NCBI GenBank assembly: GCA_019113165.1 | Contig: DXHV01000015.1 | Coordinates: 1-59,614 of the forward strand | Source: Candidatus Desulfovibrio intestinipullorum | Lineage (GTDB): Bacteria; Desulfobacterota; Desulfovibrionia; Desulfovibrionales; Desulfovibrionaceae | DNA: 59,614 bases | Direction of reading: 5' to 3' | In this document: piece after piece, positions 48,349-57,745 of the stretch | Layout of the letters: each line of letters opens with the position of its first letter | Numbering within the stretch: position 1 is the first letter of the stretch | Made by a program: the position numbers and the translations under genes | Notes under the pieces: generated by a model | Databases searched by the model: none | Told to the model about the DNA's origin: nothing | What the model saw: the letters and a program-made list of their open reading frames with translations, nothing else

Positions 48349-49734
48349 TCATGCCTGTTCTTCTGGCACACGGAGAAGGCTGCGTGTCAGAATGGCCGCA
48401 ATCCCCAGCACTGCCGAAAAGACGGCCAGAACAAAGGAAAGTTCCAGGGCATCGGGAAACCAGAGCAAGGCGCCAGCCGTTATCATGGCACCAAGTGTCT
48501 GTCCCAGTGTTCTCATGAAGGCCAGGATGGCACTGGTCTGTGTGCGCAGTGCTGAAGGAGCCCAGAGCAGCGTGACGGTATCGTTGGGAGCCTGGAAGAG
48601 TCCGAAGCCCAGACCGCAGACAGCAACCCGTACCGCTGTTTGGGCAAGGCTTGCCGGGGACTCGAGAAGAAAGATGGAGAGGATGCCCAGGGCGCAGAGG
48701 ACCATGCCAGCAAGACAGAGAACATTGGGCGAAACTCTGGCAGTCAGTTCTCCCGAGGACACGGAGGCCAGAATGTGCAGGAGGGGCCAGCAAATCAGGA
48801 GAAAGCTGATGTCTGCGATGTCAAAACCGAGGAACTCCATGAAGAAGAAGGGCATGGCCAGAACGGTGCCTGACTGGGCCATGAAGCAGAAGAGCAGACA
48901 GAACATGGAGGCTCTGAAGCCGGTCCTTGCGTACAGTGCATCGGGAAAGAGCTTGATGGGAGCCCTGCGCTGCGAGCGCACAAGAAAAACGGTGCTGAGG
49001 GCAAGGATGGGTAGGGCCGGAAGAGCCGTCCATGCAGGGAAGCCGTAGGAAAAGATGCCCAGCAGACTGAAGCAGGCCGCAAAGAAAAGAATGGCCAGAA
49101 CGAGTGTTTCCAGGGAATAGGTGAGCGATGTTGTGCTGTGGATGCGCTCCCTTGGAAAGAACAGGTGTCCGGCACACAGGGTAAAGAGCCCCAGGGGGAT
49201 ATTGAAGGCAAAAAGCCAGTGCCAGGAAGAGTGCACGAGGATAAAGCCGGCAATGAGCGGTCCCAGAATGATGGACAGGGAAATGGTGGCCGTATTGAGC
49301 CCAAGGCCTCTGCTGAGCTGTCTTTTTGGGAAAAGCTGTTCCACCAGGGAAATGTTGACACTCAGAATGGCTGAACCGCCGGCTGCCTGCAGAATGCGAA
49401 AGCACACCAGAACGCCGAAGGATCCGGCCAGACAGCAGCCCAGACTGGCCAGGGTGAAGAGGGCAATGCCCAGCAGGAAGAGTTGTCTTCGGCCAAGAAC
49501 GCTGGCAAGGACAATGGACGGGAAGAGTAGTGTCACCAGCACCATCTGATAGGCAATGACAAGCCAGGTCGAGGTAGCATCGCTGACGGACAGACTCTGG
49601 GCAAGAACAGGAAGAGCCAGATTGACGATGGTGCTGTCTATGATGACCAAGGCAACGCCCAGAAAGACGGCTGTCACGGCCGTCAGGCGTCGCATGGTCC
49701 AGGACTGGTCCTCTGAAAGATTTTTGGCTGACAT
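48349..49734 (-). CDS. MFS transporter, DHA2/EmrB-like drug efflux
   Basis: 461 aa with about 14 hydrophobic helices. VALVIIDSTIVNLALPVLAQ and the motif-A-like VLGRRQLFLLGIALF, plus a motif-C-like SIILGPLIAGF, fit the 14-helix DHA2 drug:H+ antiporters. ATG 49734 is preceded by GGAGG; an earlier in-frame start is less likely. The parS site at 49828 lies 94 bp upstream. Substrate unknown. Confidence 0.88.
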   Translation of the reverse strand: MSAKNLSEDQSWTMRRLTAVTAVFLGVALVIIDSTIVNLALPVLAQSLSVSDATSTWLVIAYQMVLVTLLFPSIVLASVLGRRQLFLLGIALFTLASLGCCLAGSFGVLVCFRILQAAGGSAILSVNISLVEQLFPKRQLSRGLGLNTATISLSIILGPLIAGFILVHSSWHWLFAFNIPLGLFTLCAGHLFFPRERIHSTTSLTYSLETLVLAILFFAACFSLLGIFSYGFPAWTALPALPILALSTVFLVRSQRRAPIKLFPDALYARTGFRASMFCLLFCFMAQSGTVLAMPFFFMEFLGFDIADISFLLICWPLLHILASVSSGELTARVSPNVLCLAGMVLCALGILSIFLLESPASLAQTAVRVAVCGLGFGLFQAPNDTVTLLWAPSALRTQTSAILAFMRTLGQTLGAMITAGALLWFPDALELSFVLAVFSAVLGIAAILTRSLLRVPEEQA

Positions 49735-50640
49735 ATTCCCTCCGCATACTGTTGTCTTGAACATGACACACTTGCTGCCAAAACAAAACTGTCTGGCACC
49801 GTCGGAGCTATTGAGTGGAGAAGGTCTTGTTTCACGTGAAACAATTTGCGTCCAGAGGACTGAGAAGACAGGCGGACATCCTGTTCATGTTCTGGCTCCT
49901 TGCAACGTCTCCTGCATACTCTTTTCATAGGAAGGCAGCGAGGAACGTCACAGGAGGATGTAAACAGGGATGGTCTAAGAGTGAAGGACACGGCCCCATG
50001 GAAAGATGGTGAGGCAAAAGCAGAATGGTCTCCGCACGAGAAACGGGATGCTGCTTCCTGTTGCTCACGGGACTGGAGCTCTTTTATTTTTTTCCATGGA
50101 GCTCCTGTTGCCGTGAGCGCCTCCACAAAGCCCGGAGGATGTGTTTGTGCCTGCATTTTTCTGAGCCGGAGGGTCTGTGTCTACGCACTCTATATCCGGG
50201 ATCGTGGCATGTCTTTTTTCGTGTCCAGAACAGAGGTGTGCTTTTCGAAAAGAAGGCACGGCAGAGAAAAGAAAGTGTGCCCCCCGGAGCAGGATCTTTA
50301 CGTCAGCCTGAAAAAATTAGCCTTTATATGGTATGGAAAAATGATTGTAAATCCTTGTAAAAAAAGAAAAAACATATGCACTTGTGAAAAAAATCATTGA
50401 AGAGCTCTCCTGCTGCCCCTGCACGACCGTCAAAAAATCGCTTTAACAGGAGCTGCAAGGCACCGTTTCCCGAAAGATCGCCGTCTTGGCCTGTGTATCA
50501 GATGTCTAAAAGTATAAATACGCCATTTTTAGTTTAAAATCTGTCGGGCATGCAAAGGCACTTTTCTATTATGAGCAAGGTGCTTGTCAAACTTTTCACA
50601 CATAAAAAAATTTTTTTGGAAATTTTTAAAATTTGATTTT
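49735..50640. other. Intergenic region of about 0.9 kb with one parS, no gene recognised
   Basis: Frames on both strands are rich in Cys/Arg/Trp and look like chance. The parS is at 49828-49843. The GC-rich part (49850-50320) turns AT-rich after 50330 toward the TauE promoter region. Confidence 0.5.
49828..49843. promoter_or_regulatory. parS centromere site
   Basis: TGTTTCACGTGAAACA, perfect match, 94 bp upstream of the MFS start and 1.7 kb from the parA-proximal site. Confidence 0.95.
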
Positions 50641-50654
50641 TTTTATCGATAAAA
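50641..50654. promoter_or_regulatory. 14-bp perfect palindrome next to the tauE promoter
   Basis: TTTTATCGATAAAA ends two bases before the predicted -35 box (50657). Position suggests an activator or repressor site. Confidence 0.5.
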
Positions 50655-50656
50655 TA

Positions 50657-50685
50657 TTGAAAATACTTATCTTTATTTGTCTAAT
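50657..50685 (+). promoter_or_regulatory. Sigma-70-type promoter of the tauE operon
   Basis: TTGAAA (50657-50662), 17-bp spacer, TCTAAT (50680-50685); each box is one mismatch from consensus. Transcription would start near 50692, immediately before a hairpin. Confidence 0.65.
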
Positions 50686-50699
50686 TTTATCGTAACCCT

Positions 50700-50738
50700 A
50701 AAAGATGAGCTTCCTGTTAGGTCGTCTTTTCTTTTTTT
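50700..50738 (+). terminator. Terminator-like hairpin in the tauE leader
   Basis: AAAAGATGA / TCGTCTTTT stem with one G:T pair and 13-nt loop, then CTTTTTTT. It lies between the predicted promoter and the tauE start, followed by a second small hairpin (GGGCTT / AAGCCC, about 50741-50761). Confidence 0.6.
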
Positions 50739-50827
50739 GGGGGCTTCCCATAAAAAAGCCCACGTGCTAACAAGGCTTTTGCCCTTTTCTATTTGTGAAG
50801 AAAAGCGCGAACGCGAGGAGGTTTTCT

Positions 50828-52099
50828 ATGAGTGTTGGTAGAGATCTGTACCAGATGCTAATCGCGGGATCACAGGCGTATGCCCGCTGGGATCTGGAAG
50901 CATCGATGTCTATTCTGAAGAATCGCAAGAAACTTTTGATAGTTCTGGCGCTTGCTGTCCCGATTCTGGCTGCATGCTGTGCAGAGGCCTATGTGGGCCA
51001 CGAAATGTTAGGCGGCAAGGCTGCCTATGCTCCGTCCTTCTACACAACGAGCATCTTCCTGACATCAATAGCCGTTGGTGTCGCAGCCGGCCTGATTACC
51101 GGCTGTATTGGTGCAGGCGGTGGCTTTATCATCACGCCTGCCCTCATGGCCGTTGGTGTCAAGGGTATCCTGGCTGTGGGCACGGACCTTTTCCACATCT
51201 TTGCCAAAGCCATCATGGGAACCACCATTCACAAGAAGCTTGGTAACGTCTCCGTTCGTCTTGCCCTGGCATTCCTCATCGGTTCCATCTGCGGTACCTT
51301 CATTGGCGGTGCCATCAACAAGGGCCTGTACAACTTCAGCCCCATCCTGTCCGACGTCTTCATCACCGTCGTGTACGCCCTGCTTCTTGGTTTCCTGGGC
51401 TTCTATGCTCTGTACGACTACCTGCGCCTGACCAACAGAATCGTGCGCAAGGACAAGGACGGCAACAAGGCTCCTGATGCACCCAATGCCAACCGTACCG
51501 GCCTGTCCCTGAAGCTGCAGTCCCTCCATATCCCCCCCATGATTACCTTTGACCAGGATGCAGTGCCCGGCGGACGTCATATCTCCGGCTGGATCGTTGC
51601 TCTTGGCGGTGTTGTGGTCGGCATGCTCGCTGCCATCATGGGCGTGGGCGGTGGTTTCGTGACCTTCCCCATGTTCGTCTACATCTTCGGTGTGTCTGCC
51701 ATGACCACCGTTGGTACGGATATTTTCCAGATTATCTTTACGGCCGGTTTCGCAGCCATTGGCCAGTACGCAATTTACGGCTACGTGTTCTACACCTTGG
51801 CCGTAGGCATGCTGCTTGGTTCCCTGCTTGGCATTCAGATTGGCGCTCTGACCACAAAGGTGGTCAAGGGTGCACAGATTCGCGGTTTCTATGCCATGTC
51901 TATTCTTGCCGGCTTCGTGAACCGCATCACCACACTGCCAAAGAAATTTGTGGAGATGGAAATCATCAGTCTGCCGGCAGGTCTTGTGAATGGCATTGAG
52001 TTTGTCGGCAATATTGTCTTCTGGTTTGTGGTGGCCTTCTTCGGTTTCTGGGTTCTCAGCAAGTTCATTTTGAATATCAACAAACTGAGGGAGGGCTAA
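50828..52099 (+). CDS. Sulfite/sulfonate exporter TauE/SafE family protein
   Basis: 423 aa. Two TauE/SafE repeats, each with GxGGGF (GCIGAGGGFIITPALMAVG at about 95-115; GVGGGFVTFPMFVYIFGVSAMTTVGTD) and about eight to nine membrane helices. An N-terminal soluble extension of about 35 aa precedes the first helix. Members export or import sulfite, sulfonates or related anions; in a sulfur-reducing organism a sulfur oxyanion is a sensible guess but not shown. GAGGAGG lies 7 bases before ATG 50828. The next gene starts 1 bp after its stop. Confidence 0.88.
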   Translation: MSVGRDLYQMLIAGSQAYARWDLEASMSILKNRKKLLIVLALAVPILAACCAEAYVGHEMLGGKAAYAPSFYTTSIFLTSIAVGVAAGLITGCIGAGGGFIITPALMAVGVKGILAVGTDLFHIFAKAIMGTTIHKKLGNVSVRLALAFLIGSICGTFIGGAINKGLYNFSPILSDVFITVVYALLLGFLGFYALYDYLRLTNRIVRKDKDGNKAPDAPNANRTGLSLKLQSLHIPPMITFDQDAVPGGRHISGWIVALGGVVVGMLAAIMGVGGGFVTFPMFVYIFGVSAMTTVGTDIFQIIFTAGFAAIGQYAIYGYVFYTLAVGMLLGSLLGIQIGALTTKVVKGAQIRGFYAMSILAGFVNRITTLPKKFVEMEIISLPAGLVNGIEFVGNIVFWFVVAFFGFWVLSKFILNINKLREG

Positions 52100-52100
52100 A

Positions 52101-52805
52101 ATGTTAATTCATCACAGAGGAGCATTTATCCGCGGTCTGGTCATGATCGGATCGTTCTTTGGCGTGTGTATTTTCCTGCTTTTCCCCATGCTTCATGACA
52201 ACTACGGCAACAAGCTCACCGGTCTGCAGTATGCTGATGCCGTCTTCAACTCTCTTTCCAAGGGCTCTTCCTACTTCATTCCCGAAGTCAAGAAAGAGAT
52301 AGAGACAGTCAAGGGAGAAGAAATACAGGCCAATGTCCCCGTCAAGCATGAACTTTCTTCCGGCGCTCTCAAGGTTCTGGACATCGTTGGCGCCGAGGCA
52401 AGCTATGAGAATGGTCGTCTGACTTTCAAGGGTAATCTGGAAACCATTCTTCTTGCCGTGACTGAAGTGGGTGACAAGCTCTACTTCAATGAACACAAGC
52501 CTATTGAACTCTACTATCATATGCCGGCGCTCCACGTGTCCAAGGTGTGGTGGTATATTCTGAACCCCTCCATCAAGGACATGCAGCGGCAAGGCAAGAT
52601 TGCGGAAGCAAAGGTCATTGACCAAGTGCTGCGCAAGGCACTCGAGCCTGGCAACAACTTCTATACTGTTGATGCAGCCAAGGTTAGTGAGCACATCCTG
52701 CTCATCGTGGGCATGCTTGCTTTCTACATCCTCTATACCCTGTGGTACGGCTTCGGCATCTTCGAGTTCTTTGAAGGTATCGGCCTCTCCATGCACAAGA
52801 ATTAG
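52101..52805 (+). CDS. Hypothetical membrane protein, partner of TauE
   Basis: 234 aa. An N-terminal membrane helix (about 10-30), a periplasmic or cytoplasmic domain of about 160 aa, and a C-terminal helix (about 200-222). No family is recognised. Coupling with tauE (1-bp gap) and the shared strong terminator suggest that the two proteins act together. No catalytic motif is visible. Confidence 0.8.
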   Translation: MLIHHRGAFIRGLVMIGSFFGVCIFLLFPMLHDNYGNKLTGLQYADAVFNSLSKGSSYFIPEVKKEIETVKGEEIQANVPVKHELSSGALKVLDIVGAEASYENGRLTFKGNLETILLAVTEVGDKLYFNEHKPIELYYHMPALHVSKVWWYILNPSIKDMQRQGKIAEAKVIDQVLRKALEPGNNFYTVDAAKVSEHILLIVGMLAFYILYTLWYGFGIFEFFEGIGLSMHKN

Positions 52806-52809
52806 CCTC

Positions 52810-52850
52810 AAACGAAGAACCCCGGCTTCTGACCGGGGTTCTTCGTTTGG
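52810..52850 (+). terminator. Terminator of the tauE operon
   Basis: 16-bp perfect stem AAACGAAGAACCCCGG / CCGGGGTTCTTCGTTT with 7-nt loop, 4 bp after the stop. The further 280 bp to dsbA hold AT-rich sequence without a gene. Confidence 0.9.
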
Positions 52851-53128
52851 GCCGCAGGATCCTGTTCGTAGCTCCTCAACAACCTGTATTGACAGGCTTT
52901 TTTTTAGCACGTATTCTCGCGCTGGTTTTTCTGCTCTCTTGTATCCCTTTGTAATTTCTTGTATATTACGAGGGGAAAGACAGAAAAATCAGCCTTTTTT
53001 GATCAACGGAATATCACATTCTGTGTACAGAATTTCTGTATTTGGGAAGAACAAAAACAGAGCAGTGACTTGTGGTGCAGGTTTGAACAGTATGAATTGT
53101 GCCTGAGTCACAGCCAGGGAGTCATGTC

Positions 53129-53926
53129 ATGAGAGCAAAAAGCGTTTTTTCCGGGATACTGGCCGCATGGATGCTTTTCCATGGAGTCGGAGGGTATGCG
53201 CAGACAGCCCGTGCAGAGACCTTGTCTGCCTCGGACATAAAACCTGCCCTGGAGCAGCTGCTCAGGGAACATCCCGAGGTTCTCCTTGATTTTCTGCGCG
53301 AGCATTGTGAAACCGTGCTAGATATCGCACAGATGGGTTCCGATCATAAAAGGATGAGCAATCTCGAAAAGCAATGGTCCCAGGATGCCAGGGTTCCCAA
53401 GAAGGTTCGTACCCAGAACCGCCCCAGGGTGGGCAAGAGCTCTGCCAAGGTACAGATCATTGCCTTTTCGGATTTCACCTGCAATTACTGCCAGCGTGCC
53501 GAAAAGACTGTGGAAACCCTGATTAGGGAATTTTCCGGCAAGGTCAGCTTTGTCTTCAAGAACATGCCCCTGGATCCGGAAGGCATCAGTGGACTGGCTT
53601 CGCAGTACTATGTGGCTATTTCCATGCAGAGCGAGGAGCTTGCCTGGAAGTTCTACCGCATACTCTTTGATCAGCGCGACGAACTGCTGCTCAAGGGCGA
53701 GGAATTTCTGCGCAAGACAGCCACGAATATCGGCGTGGACATGAGAAAGATGGACAGCCAGCGCCGTCAGAAGGTCGTGGCCCAGATCCTCAAGGAAGAT
53801 CTGGAGGATGCAGAAAAGCTGAACATAGAGGGCACGCCCTATTTCCTGGTCAATAATCTGGTCATCCGCGGAGCCATTCCCATTCACATGTTCCGCAGGG
53901 CCATTGAGATCGAGCTGGCCAGATAG
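53129..53926 (+). CDS. DsbA-like periplasmic thioredoxin-fold protein
   Basis: 265 aa. Signal peptide (cut probably near AQTARAET), then a helical N-terminal region (about 30-100), and a DsbA/Com1-like thioredoxin domain. The active site is CNYC in FSDFTCNYCQRAE (about 120), and the cis-Pro loop is EGTPYFLVNN. It probably forms or isomerises disulfides, possibly for the cytochromes and exported proteins. AGGGAG precedes ATG 53129. Confidence 0.88.
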   Translation: MRAKSVFSGILAAWMLFHGVGGYAQTARAETLSASDIKPALEQLLREHPEVLLDFLREHCETVLDIAQMGSDHKRMSNLEKQWSQDARVPKKVRTQNRPRVGKSSAKVQIIAFSDFTCNYCQRAEKTVETLIREFSGKVSFVFKNMPLDPEGISGLASQYYVAISMQSEELAWKFYRILFDQRDELLLKGEEFLRKTATNIGVDMRKMDSQRRQKVVAQILKEDLEDAEKLNIEGTPYFLVNNLVIRGAIPIHMFRRAIEIELAR

Positions 53927-54011
53927 TACCCCATTCTTCTTTTAGGAAGAGACAAGGAATTCAGATCATTGTTCCTGGCCGGACGGTCCGGAACACAAGG
54001 AGAAACCAAGC

Positions 54012-56132
54012 GTGAATCGTGCTGTTTTGCCCGAACCAACAGCTGAAAAACCGGAAATCCTGGCTCCTGCTGGTGATACCGCCTGCTTTTTGAGCGCCCT
54101 GGCTGCCGGCGCAGACAACATCTATCTTGGCCTGAAGCAGTTTTCTGCTCGCATGCAGGCGGAGAACTTTGGCCTGACCGAACTCTCCAGACTGACAGAC
54201 CTTGCCCATGAGAACGGCACCCGTGTCACTGTGGCCATGAATACCCTGGTCAAGGATAACGAAATCGATGCCGCGGCACGGCTTATCCGCCGTCTTGAGA
54301 CGCAGGTGGGCTGCGACGGCCTCATTGTGCAGGATCTGGCCCTGGTGTCCCTGGCACGCCAGGTCGGCTATGAAGGGTCCATTACCCTTTCCACGCTGGC
54401 CAATATTACCCACCCCCAGGCACTGCAGGTTGCCCGCGATTTGGGAGCAAACCGTGTCGTTCTGCCCCGTGAACTGAATATTGACGAAATTCAGATGATG
54501 GGAGCTGCCTGCCCCGACGATCTGCAGCTTGAGTGTTTCATTCATGGAGCCCTGTGCTACTGCGTCTCCGGTCGCTGCTACTGGTCAAGCTACATGGGCG
54601 GCAAGAGCGGACTGCGCGGCCGCTGCGTGCAGCCCTGTCGCAGGGTGTACTCCCAGGGAAATGCAGCCCTGCAACCTGTCCTGCAGCGTATGCAGCAAAG
54701 ACCGGGACAGAGCGCTGCCAGAACGCAGGGCTTTGGCCAGCGCCAACCGCAACTTCGTATAGGCAAGAATCAGGCAGGACGGTATTTTTCCTGTCAGGAT
54801 CTGTCCCTGGACGTACTGTCCAAGGTGCTTGTGGGTGTGCCGCACCTTGTGTCCTGGAAGATTGAAGGCCGCAAGAAGGGGCCGCATTACGTCTTCCATG
54901 CCGTGACGGCCTATCGCATCCTGCGCGACAATCCCGGTGATGCACAGGCGAAGAAAATGGCCGAGGGCATACTGGCCATGGCTCTGGGCCGTCCCACGAC
55001 CCATGCCCGATTCTTGCCTAGGCATCAGAATGTGCCTGTGGATCCGTCCGGTCAGACGAGTTCCGGCCTGTTCATAGGCAAGATATCAGCTGGTCCCAAT
55101 GGAGCGCCCTGCCTCAAGCCCCATATTCCGCTTGTCCCCAGAGACTATCTGCGCGTAGGCGTCGAGGATGAACGCTGGCATTCCACACTGCCTGTGACCC
55201 GTGCAACACCCAAGGGCGGGACTCTGGTACTCCGTCTGCCCAGGCACAAGACGCCTCCGTCAGGGACACCGGTCTACCTTATAGACCGCCGCGAAAAGGA
55301 ACTTGAGCAGATTCTTGCAGACTGGCAGAACAGGCTGGAAGCCCTGCCCGCCAGAAAAACCGAGGCTGTCAGCGTTTCCCTGCCGCCAGTCCCTGCTGCC
55401 CGCAGGCACTCCTTCCAGGACATGACCGTGCATGCCAGTCTACCCCATGGCAAGGAGACCAGAGGCGCCAGAGCCTTTTTATCCTGCTTGTGGATCACGC
55501 CGCGTTCTGCCGATCTGTCCCGGACCATCGTGCACCGCTTTGGCTGGTGGCTGCCTCCTGTCCTCTGGGCTGACGAGGAAAAGGACTATCAGAAGATGGT
55601 TGAACATCTGTGGCGTGAAGGAGCAAGAACCTTTGTCTGCAACGCACCCTGGCAGATGGCTCTCTTTTCCGAAAGAATGCGCCAGGATGAGAAAACGTGT
55701 CTTGTGGCAGGCCCCTTCTGCAACATAGCCAATGCACGTGCTGTCCAGACACTGGCCGATATGGGCTTTCACTCAGGCATCGTTTCTCCAGAACTCAATA
55801 GCGAGACACTGCTGAGTCTTCCCAGAGTGAGTCCCCTGCCTCTGGGCTATGTTCTCAAGGGTGCCTGGCCTGTAGGTATAAGCCGTTTTGGCACCCTGGG
55901 GGTGCGTCTGAATGAACCCTTTGCCTCGCCCAAGGGTGAGCTGTTCTGGGCCCGACAGTACGGAGAGAACGTCTGGATCTATCCTGCCTGGCAGCTGGAC
56001 CTGACTGAAAAGCGCCAGGAGATGGACAAGGCAGGTTACTCGTTCTGCGTCAATCTGCAGGAAAAGGCACCGGCCAGTGTGCCTGCTCTTGACAGGCCGG
56101 GGCTGTTCAACTGGGACAACGCCCTGCTCTAG
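54012..56132 (+). CDS. U32 peptidase family protein (RlhA/TrhP-like)
   Basis: 706 aa from GTG 54012 (AAGGAG 9 bases upstream). The U32 signature is clear: ECFIHGALCYCVSGRCYWSS with a following CVQPCRR, about 175-215. Start PEILAPAGD is typical. U32 proteins with these cysteines include enzymes for rRNA or tRNA 5-hydroxylation rather than proteases. The C-terminal half is longer than in short U32 proteins, fitting the RlhA/YdcP class. No membrane segment. Confidence 0.9.
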   Translation: MNRAVLPEPTAEKPEILAPAGDTACFLSALAAGADNIYLGLKQFSARMQAENFGLTELSRLTDLAHENGTRVTVAMNTLVKDNEIDAAARLIRRLETQVGCDGLIVQDLALVSLARQVGYEGSITLSTLANITHPQALQVARDLGANRVVLPRELNIDEIQMMGAACPDDLQLECFIHGALCYCVSGRCYWSSYMGGKSGLRGRCVQPCRRVYSQGNAALQPVLQRMQQRPGQSAARTQGFGQRQPQLRIGKNQAGRYFSCQDLSLDVLSKVLVGVPHLVSWKIEGRKKGPHYVFHAVTAYRILRDNPGDAQAKKMAEGILAMALGRPTTHARFLPRHQNVPVDPSGQTSSGLFIGKISAGPNGAPCLKPHIPLVPRDYLRVGVEDERWHSTLPVTRATPKGGTLVLRLPRHKTPPSGTPVYLIDRREKELEQILADWQNRLEALPARKTEAVSVSLPPVPAARRHSFQDMTVHASLPHGKETRGARAFLSCLWITPRSADLSRTIVHRFGWWLPPVLWADEEKDYQKMVEHLWREGARTFVCNAPWQMALFSERMRQDEKTCLVAGPFCNIANARAVQTLADMGFHSGIVSPELNSETLLSLPRVSPLPLGYVLKGAWPVGISRFGTLGVRLNEPFASPKGELFWARQYGENVWIYPAWQLDLTEKRQEMDKAGYSFCVNLQEKAPASVPALDRPGLFNWDNALL

Positions 56133-56231
56133 CCCTGCCCCCTTTCCTGGAGTCAGCATCATCGCATGCAGAAGACGTGCTGTCGGTTGTGTTCCGCAGC
56201 ACGTCTTTTGAGTTTTTGCAAGGGAGGCTTC

Positions 56232-57029
56232 ATGGTCGAGACACATTGCAGGCCGTGTGCTGCGGCCTTTCCAGCCGGACTGCAGCAGCCCGAGGGCTCC
56301 ATGCGCTTTTCAGCCGATGCCCTCCTGCTGCCAGCCTTTGTGGCCCGGGCTCTGCGAAACAGGTCACATAAGCGCAGACATGGGCAGGAAACAGGTCTCT
56401 TCTCCGGTCTTGCGCCCCACCAGTGGAGGGCGGCAGACCTTGGCTGCGGCTGCGGGGCGTCCTCGCTGGCCCTTCTTCTGCTGGTAGACAAGCTTTGTGT
56501 CTGGGGCGTGGACATTGCCCCGGAACTTGTGGCAAGCGCCAGGGCCAACAGCGAGCAGCTGGGACTTGGTTCTCGGACAAATTTTACCTGCGGCGATGTG
56601 CGTGAACTGGGACAGGCTTGCACGCCCATGTGCGATATTGTGCAGATCAATCCGCCTTACTGGGAAGAGGGACGGGGCCGTGTTTCCGAACAGGCCCTGA
56701 ACGAGACGGCCCGCAGGGGCAGTGTGGAGCACTTTCTGAAGGCTGCCCGAGAGATACTGGTTCATCATGGCAGCCTCTTTCTCATCTTTCCCGCAGAGCG
56801 CACGGCTGATCTTTTCGTCCAGCTCGACCACTGCCGATTCGGGGTGCGCACTGTGCAGTATGTGCGCCCTCTGCTCCTGCGGCCTGCTAGGAGAATCCTT
56901 GTGGAGGCCAAACAGGATGCCCGGCATGACACGGTGATAGTCCCGGACCTGATTCTCTACGAGAAGGATGCGTCCGGAATCAATGTCGTGACAAAAGCAG
57001 CCAGAGACTTTTGCCCCTGGCTGCACTGA
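56232..57029 (+). CDS. TrmN6-like methyltransferase (tRNA1(Val) A37 N6 type)
   Basis: 265 aa. RFSADALLLPAFV at the N-terminus, SAM-binding ADLGCGCGASSLAL, and the N6-adenine catalytic motif NPPY in IVQINPPYWEEG (about 140). This is the architecture of TrmN6/YfiC. ATG 56232 has AGGGAGG upstream; an earlier frame start is not supported. The final codons overlap a hairpin (56998-57023), and a parS-like site starts 5 bp after the stop. Confidence 0.88.
   Translation: MVETHCRPCAAAFPAGLQQPEGSMRFSADALLLPAFVARALRNRSHKRRHGQETGLFSGLAPHQWRAADLGCGCGASSLALLLLVDKLCVWGVDIAPELVASARANSEQLGLGSRTNFTCGDVRELGQACTPMCDIVQINPPYWEEGRGRVSEQALNETARRGSVEHFLKAAREILVHHGSLFLIFPAERTADLFVQLDHCRFGVRTVQYVRPLLLRPARRILVEAKQDARHDTVIVPDLILYEKDASGINVVTKAARDFCPWLH
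56998..57023 (+). repeat. Hairpin at the end of the methyltransferase gene
   Basis: CAGCCAG / CTGGCTG, 12-nt loop, inside the last codons. It is part of a block that recurs at 57641 with a stronger hairpin (see 57645-57678). Confidence 0.5.
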
Positions 57030-57033
57030 AAAA

Positions 57034-57049
57034 AGTTTCACGTGAAACA
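57034..57049. promoter_or_regulatory. parS site (one mismatch)
   Basis: AGTTTCACGTGAAACA: 15 of 16 match to parS. Five bases after the methyltransferase stop. Confidence 0.85.
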
Positions 57050-57640
57050 TTGAGCTCCTCTGTGGAACACTGAGACAACGGCCTGCTGATTCTCTTCATG
57101 CCTTGCATGCCTTTCAGAACCCGTGCAAGGACGCAGTCAAGCTCTTGCAAGAGCCCTGCCCTGGAACTTTGCCGAACAAGCTAGCCTGCAGTGCAGGATT
57201 TCCTGCATGCTCGTGGGGATGGAGGGAAGATCGGCGGATTCGCAGAGCTTGGTGTGGCTGTGGACACTGACAGATAAGGCTCTTTGGGCTTGATGGGCTG
57301 AAAGGTAGAATTCCAAGGGGATAAGAAATCTAACTAGCAAATACAATTGATAAATTCTCTGGCAATATCGTTGCTCCGCAGACAATGGCGGCAGACCTCA
57401 GAAGATGCACACAATACCTGGAAAGATGACTCATGAGGGAGATAGAGGCTCTACCCACAAATATCCCCGAAGAGCCACAAATAATGGGAGCCCCTCTCTC
57501 CTCTGCGGCAGCTGAGCACATGGACATAAGCAGAGGCACTGCCAGATGTCTTCTGAGAGGTGCCAGACAGGATACCTGATGGTTCAGAAGAGGCCCTTTG
57601 CTGCTCTTGTCTGGAGGAACGAGTCCGGGAGAAACTGTAT
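57050..57640. other. Intergenic region between methyltransferase and GGDEF genes
   Basis: No convincing gene in either strand. It lies between two copies of a hairpin-plus-parS block, and is otherwise unremarkable. Confidence 0.5.
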
Positions 57641-57644
57641 GACA

Positions 57645-57678
57645 AAAGAAGCCAGAGACAAAAGTCTCTGGCTTCTTT
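57645..57678. terminator. 15-bp perfect hairpin, probable terminator
   Basis: AAAGAAGCCAGAGAC / GTCTCTGGCTTCTTT with loop AAAA. The stem is T-rich on both exit sides, so it could stop the GGDEF gene (minus) or a plus transcript. Confidence 0.7.
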
Positions 57679-57684
57679 CACTAA

Positions 57685-57700
57685 TGTTTCACGTGAAACA
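57685..57700. promoter_or_regulatory. parS centromere site
   Basis: TGTTTCACGTGAAACA, perfect match, 651 bp from the 57034 site. Confidence 0.95.
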
Positions 57701-57745
57701 TTTGTTGATGGCAAAACACTCACGGACCTCTGTCGGGAGCTTCGC

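Noticed and set aside
49900-50400. Open frame of 166 codons between the MFS and tauE genes.
   Set aside because: Residue use (many Cys, Arg, Trp, Lys runs) is unlike neighbouring proteins and the frame spans GC-rich and AT-rich parts alike.
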